Part shown: in pieces, positions 5,730-7,023 of the stretch | How positions within the stretch are numbered: the stretch's first letter is position 1 | Layout: each line of letters opens with the position of its first letter | Assembly: GCA_002423265.1 (NCBI GenBank) | Contig: DIVE01000045.1 | Coordinates: forward strand, 1-7,023 | Direction of reading: 5' to 3' | Length of the DNA stretch: 7,023 bases | DNA from: Methylophilaceae bacterium UBA6140 | Lineage (GTDB): Bacteria; Pseudomonadota; Gammaproteobacteria; Burkholderiales; Methylophilaceae | Translations under genes and position numbers: made by a program | The notes under the pieces: generated by a model | Told to the model about the DNA's origin: nothing | Databases searched by the model: none | The model's input: the letters and a program-made list of their open reading frames with translations, nothing else

Positions 5730-7023
5730 CGGCGCGGATGATGCCGTCTGCGTTGAGACCGCACCGGGCCAGCATGGTTTCATGCACGCCATGTTCAATG
5801 AATTCGTCCGGCAAGCCCAGGCAGAGGGTGTTGACGGTCATGTTCATGGCCTGCAAGGCTTCCATCACACCGGCGCCGGCACCTCCGGCCAGCGCATTTT
5901 CTTCGATAGTCACGATCAGCGAGTGTGTGCCGGCCAGTTGTTTGATAAGGTCGATGTCCAGTGGTTTGACGAAGCGCATGTCAGCAACCGTGGCATCCAG
6001 CTTTTCTGCGGCCTCCAGTGCGGGATGAAGCATGCTGCCGAAGGCCAGGATTGCGATCCGGCTGCCTTGTCGTCTTACCAGGCCACGCCCGATGGCAAGG
6101 GCCTGCATTTCAGTTTGAGTGGCAACGCCGGTACCGCTGCCGCGCGGGTAGCGCACAGCGCTTGGCCCGTTGTGCTGATAGGCTGTATACAACAGCTGGC
6201 GGCATTCGTTTTCGTCGCTGGGTGCCATCACGACCATATTCGGAACGCAGCGCAGATAAGTCAGATCGAAACTACCCGCATGGGTCGGACCGTCTGCGCC
6301 GACCAGGCCGGCACGATCAATGGCAAATACAACGGGCAGGTTCTGCAGTGCGATGTCGTGGACCAGTTGATCGTAGGCGCGTTGCAGGAATGTCGAATAA
6401 ATCGCGACTACCGGTTTCAGGCCGTCGCAGGCCATGCCGGCGGCAAAGGTGACTGCATGTTGCTCGGCGATACCGACATCGAAGAAGCGTTGCGGGTATT
6501 TCTCCGCGAAATCGTTCAAACCTGAGCCGTCGCTCATCGCCGGTGTAATGCCGATCAGGCGTTCGTCCTCGGCGGCCATGTCGACCAGCCATTCACCGAA
6601 AATCTGGGTGTAGGTTTTTTTGCCGGCGTTGCCGACCGAGTCGCCGTTGCTGGGATCAAACTTGCCGACGCCGTGATATTTACCCGGATTATCTTCCGCC
6701 GGCTGGTAGCCATGCCCTTTTTGCGTCACTACGTGCAGGAACTGCGGCCCTTTGAGCTGGCGTATGTTGTGCAGGGTCGAAACCAGCGTGTCGAGATCAT
6801 GGCCGTCGATCGGCCCGATGTAATTGAAGCCGAATTCTTCAAACAATGTGCTCGGCGACATCATGCCCTTGACATGCTCTTCCGCGCGCTTGGCGAATTC
6901 CAGCACCGGCGGCACCACGCGCAGCACTTTTTCGCCGGAGCGCCACATGCGTTCGTACAGTTTGCCGGAGAGCAGTTTTGCCAGGTAATTGTTGAGGGCG
7001 CCGACGTTGGGCGAGATCGACAT
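5710..7023 (-). CDS. dxs: 1-deoxy-D-xylulose-5-phosphate synthase, 5' end cut by window edge
   Basis: Dxs condenses pyruvate and glyceraldehyde 3-phosphate, with thiamine diphosphate and Mg, into DXP, the first step of the MEP isoprenoid pathway and a precursor of thiamine and pyridoxal. The 437 codons seen match the E. coli protein (620 residues) from about residue 184 onward, starting at [14 protein letters not shown], an internal methionine. The N-terminal third with the GDGA diphosphate-binding motif lies outside the window. Visible elements are [13 protein letters not shown] (64-76 of the fragment), [16 protein letters not shown] (181-196) with the catalytic glutamate at E187, [16 protein letters not shown] (233-248), [12 protein letters not shown] (269-280), and the C-terminal transketolase domain from about 310 onward, including VEENA-like [14 protein letters not shown] (372-385). 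There is no internal stop or frameshift. It runs toward folE2 with a 47-base gap and no terminator between them, so readthrough into folE2 is likely. Confidence 0.97.
   Translation of the reverse strand: MSISPNVGALNNYLAKLLSGKLYERMWRSGEKVLRVVPPVLEFAKRAEEHVKGMMSPSTLFEEFGFNYIGPIDGHDLDTLVSTLHNIRQLKGPQFLHVVTQKGHGYQPAEDNPGKYHGVGKFDPSNGDSVGNAGKKTYTQIFGEWLVDMAAEDERLIGITPAMSDGSGLNDFAEKYPQRFFDVGIAEQHAVTFAAGMACDGLKPVVAIYSTFLQRAYDQLVHDIALQNLPVVFAIDRAGLVGADGPTHAGSFDLTYLRCVPNMVVMAPSDENECRQLLYTAYQHNGPSAVRYPRGSGTGVATQTEMQALAIGRGLVRRQGSRIAILAFGSMLHPALEAAEKLDATVADMRFVKPLDIDLIKQLAGTHSLIVTIEENALAGGAGAGVMEALQAMNMTVNTLCLGLPDEFIEHGVHETMLARCGLNADGIIRAVEIKLT

Noticed and set aside
5741..5752. ATGCCGTCTG resembling the Neisseria DNA uptake sequence (ATGCCGTCTGAA)
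   Set aside because: Only 10 of 12 bases match, the final AA is CG, it is a single copy inside dxs coding sequence, and no other copy was seen in the window.
5782..6525. 247-codon open frame on the plus strand, opposite dxs
   Set aside because: Same register effect as opposite icd: it ends at a TCA serine codon of dxs, and the product has no recognisable domain.

Overview
The window is a gene-dense stretch of bacterial chromosome carrying ordinary core metabolism. It holds seven protein genes (two cut by the window edges), and no intergenic gap exceeds about 70 bases. I see no tRNA, rRNA, CRISPR array, insertion sequence, phage gene or toxin-antitoxin pair, and no obvious new multi-gene system. 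GC-rich codon use, an E. coli-type NADP isocitrate dehydrogenase, a FolE2-type GTP cyclohydrolase following dxs, and RluE suggest a proteobacterium. I infer a betaproteobacterium, perhaps of the Nitrosomonadales type; this rests on protein resemblance and gene order, not on a marker gene.

Layout, left to right: (1) icd on the minus strand, lacking about its last 22 codons at the left edge; (2) a divergent head-to-head junction with only 14 bases between the icd and rluE start codons; (3) a plus-strand run of rluE, a class I glutamine amidotransferase of unknown substrate, aroC (chorismate synthase), then an intrinsic terminator, then an HcaT-like MFS transporter; (4) a bidirectional hairpin terminator between convergent genes; (5) minus-strand dxs (5' part outside the window) followed by folE2, which appears to have its own sigma70-type promoter overlapping the end of dxs.

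Functionally, icd supplies 2-oxoglutarate and NADPH in the TCA cycle. RluE modifies 23S rRNA. AroC makes chorismate, the branch point to aromatic amino acids, folate and quinones. Dxs starts the non-mevalonate isoprenoid pathway. FolE2 starts folate/pterin synthesis from GTP. The proteins do not form one pathway, although AroC and FolE2 feed the two halves of folate.

The points most worth a second look are regulatory: the terminator wedged between aroC and the transporter start, the folE2 promoter with an inverted repeat over its -10 element, an eight-C run at the start of folE2, the very tight icd/rluE junction, and the orphan amidotransferase.
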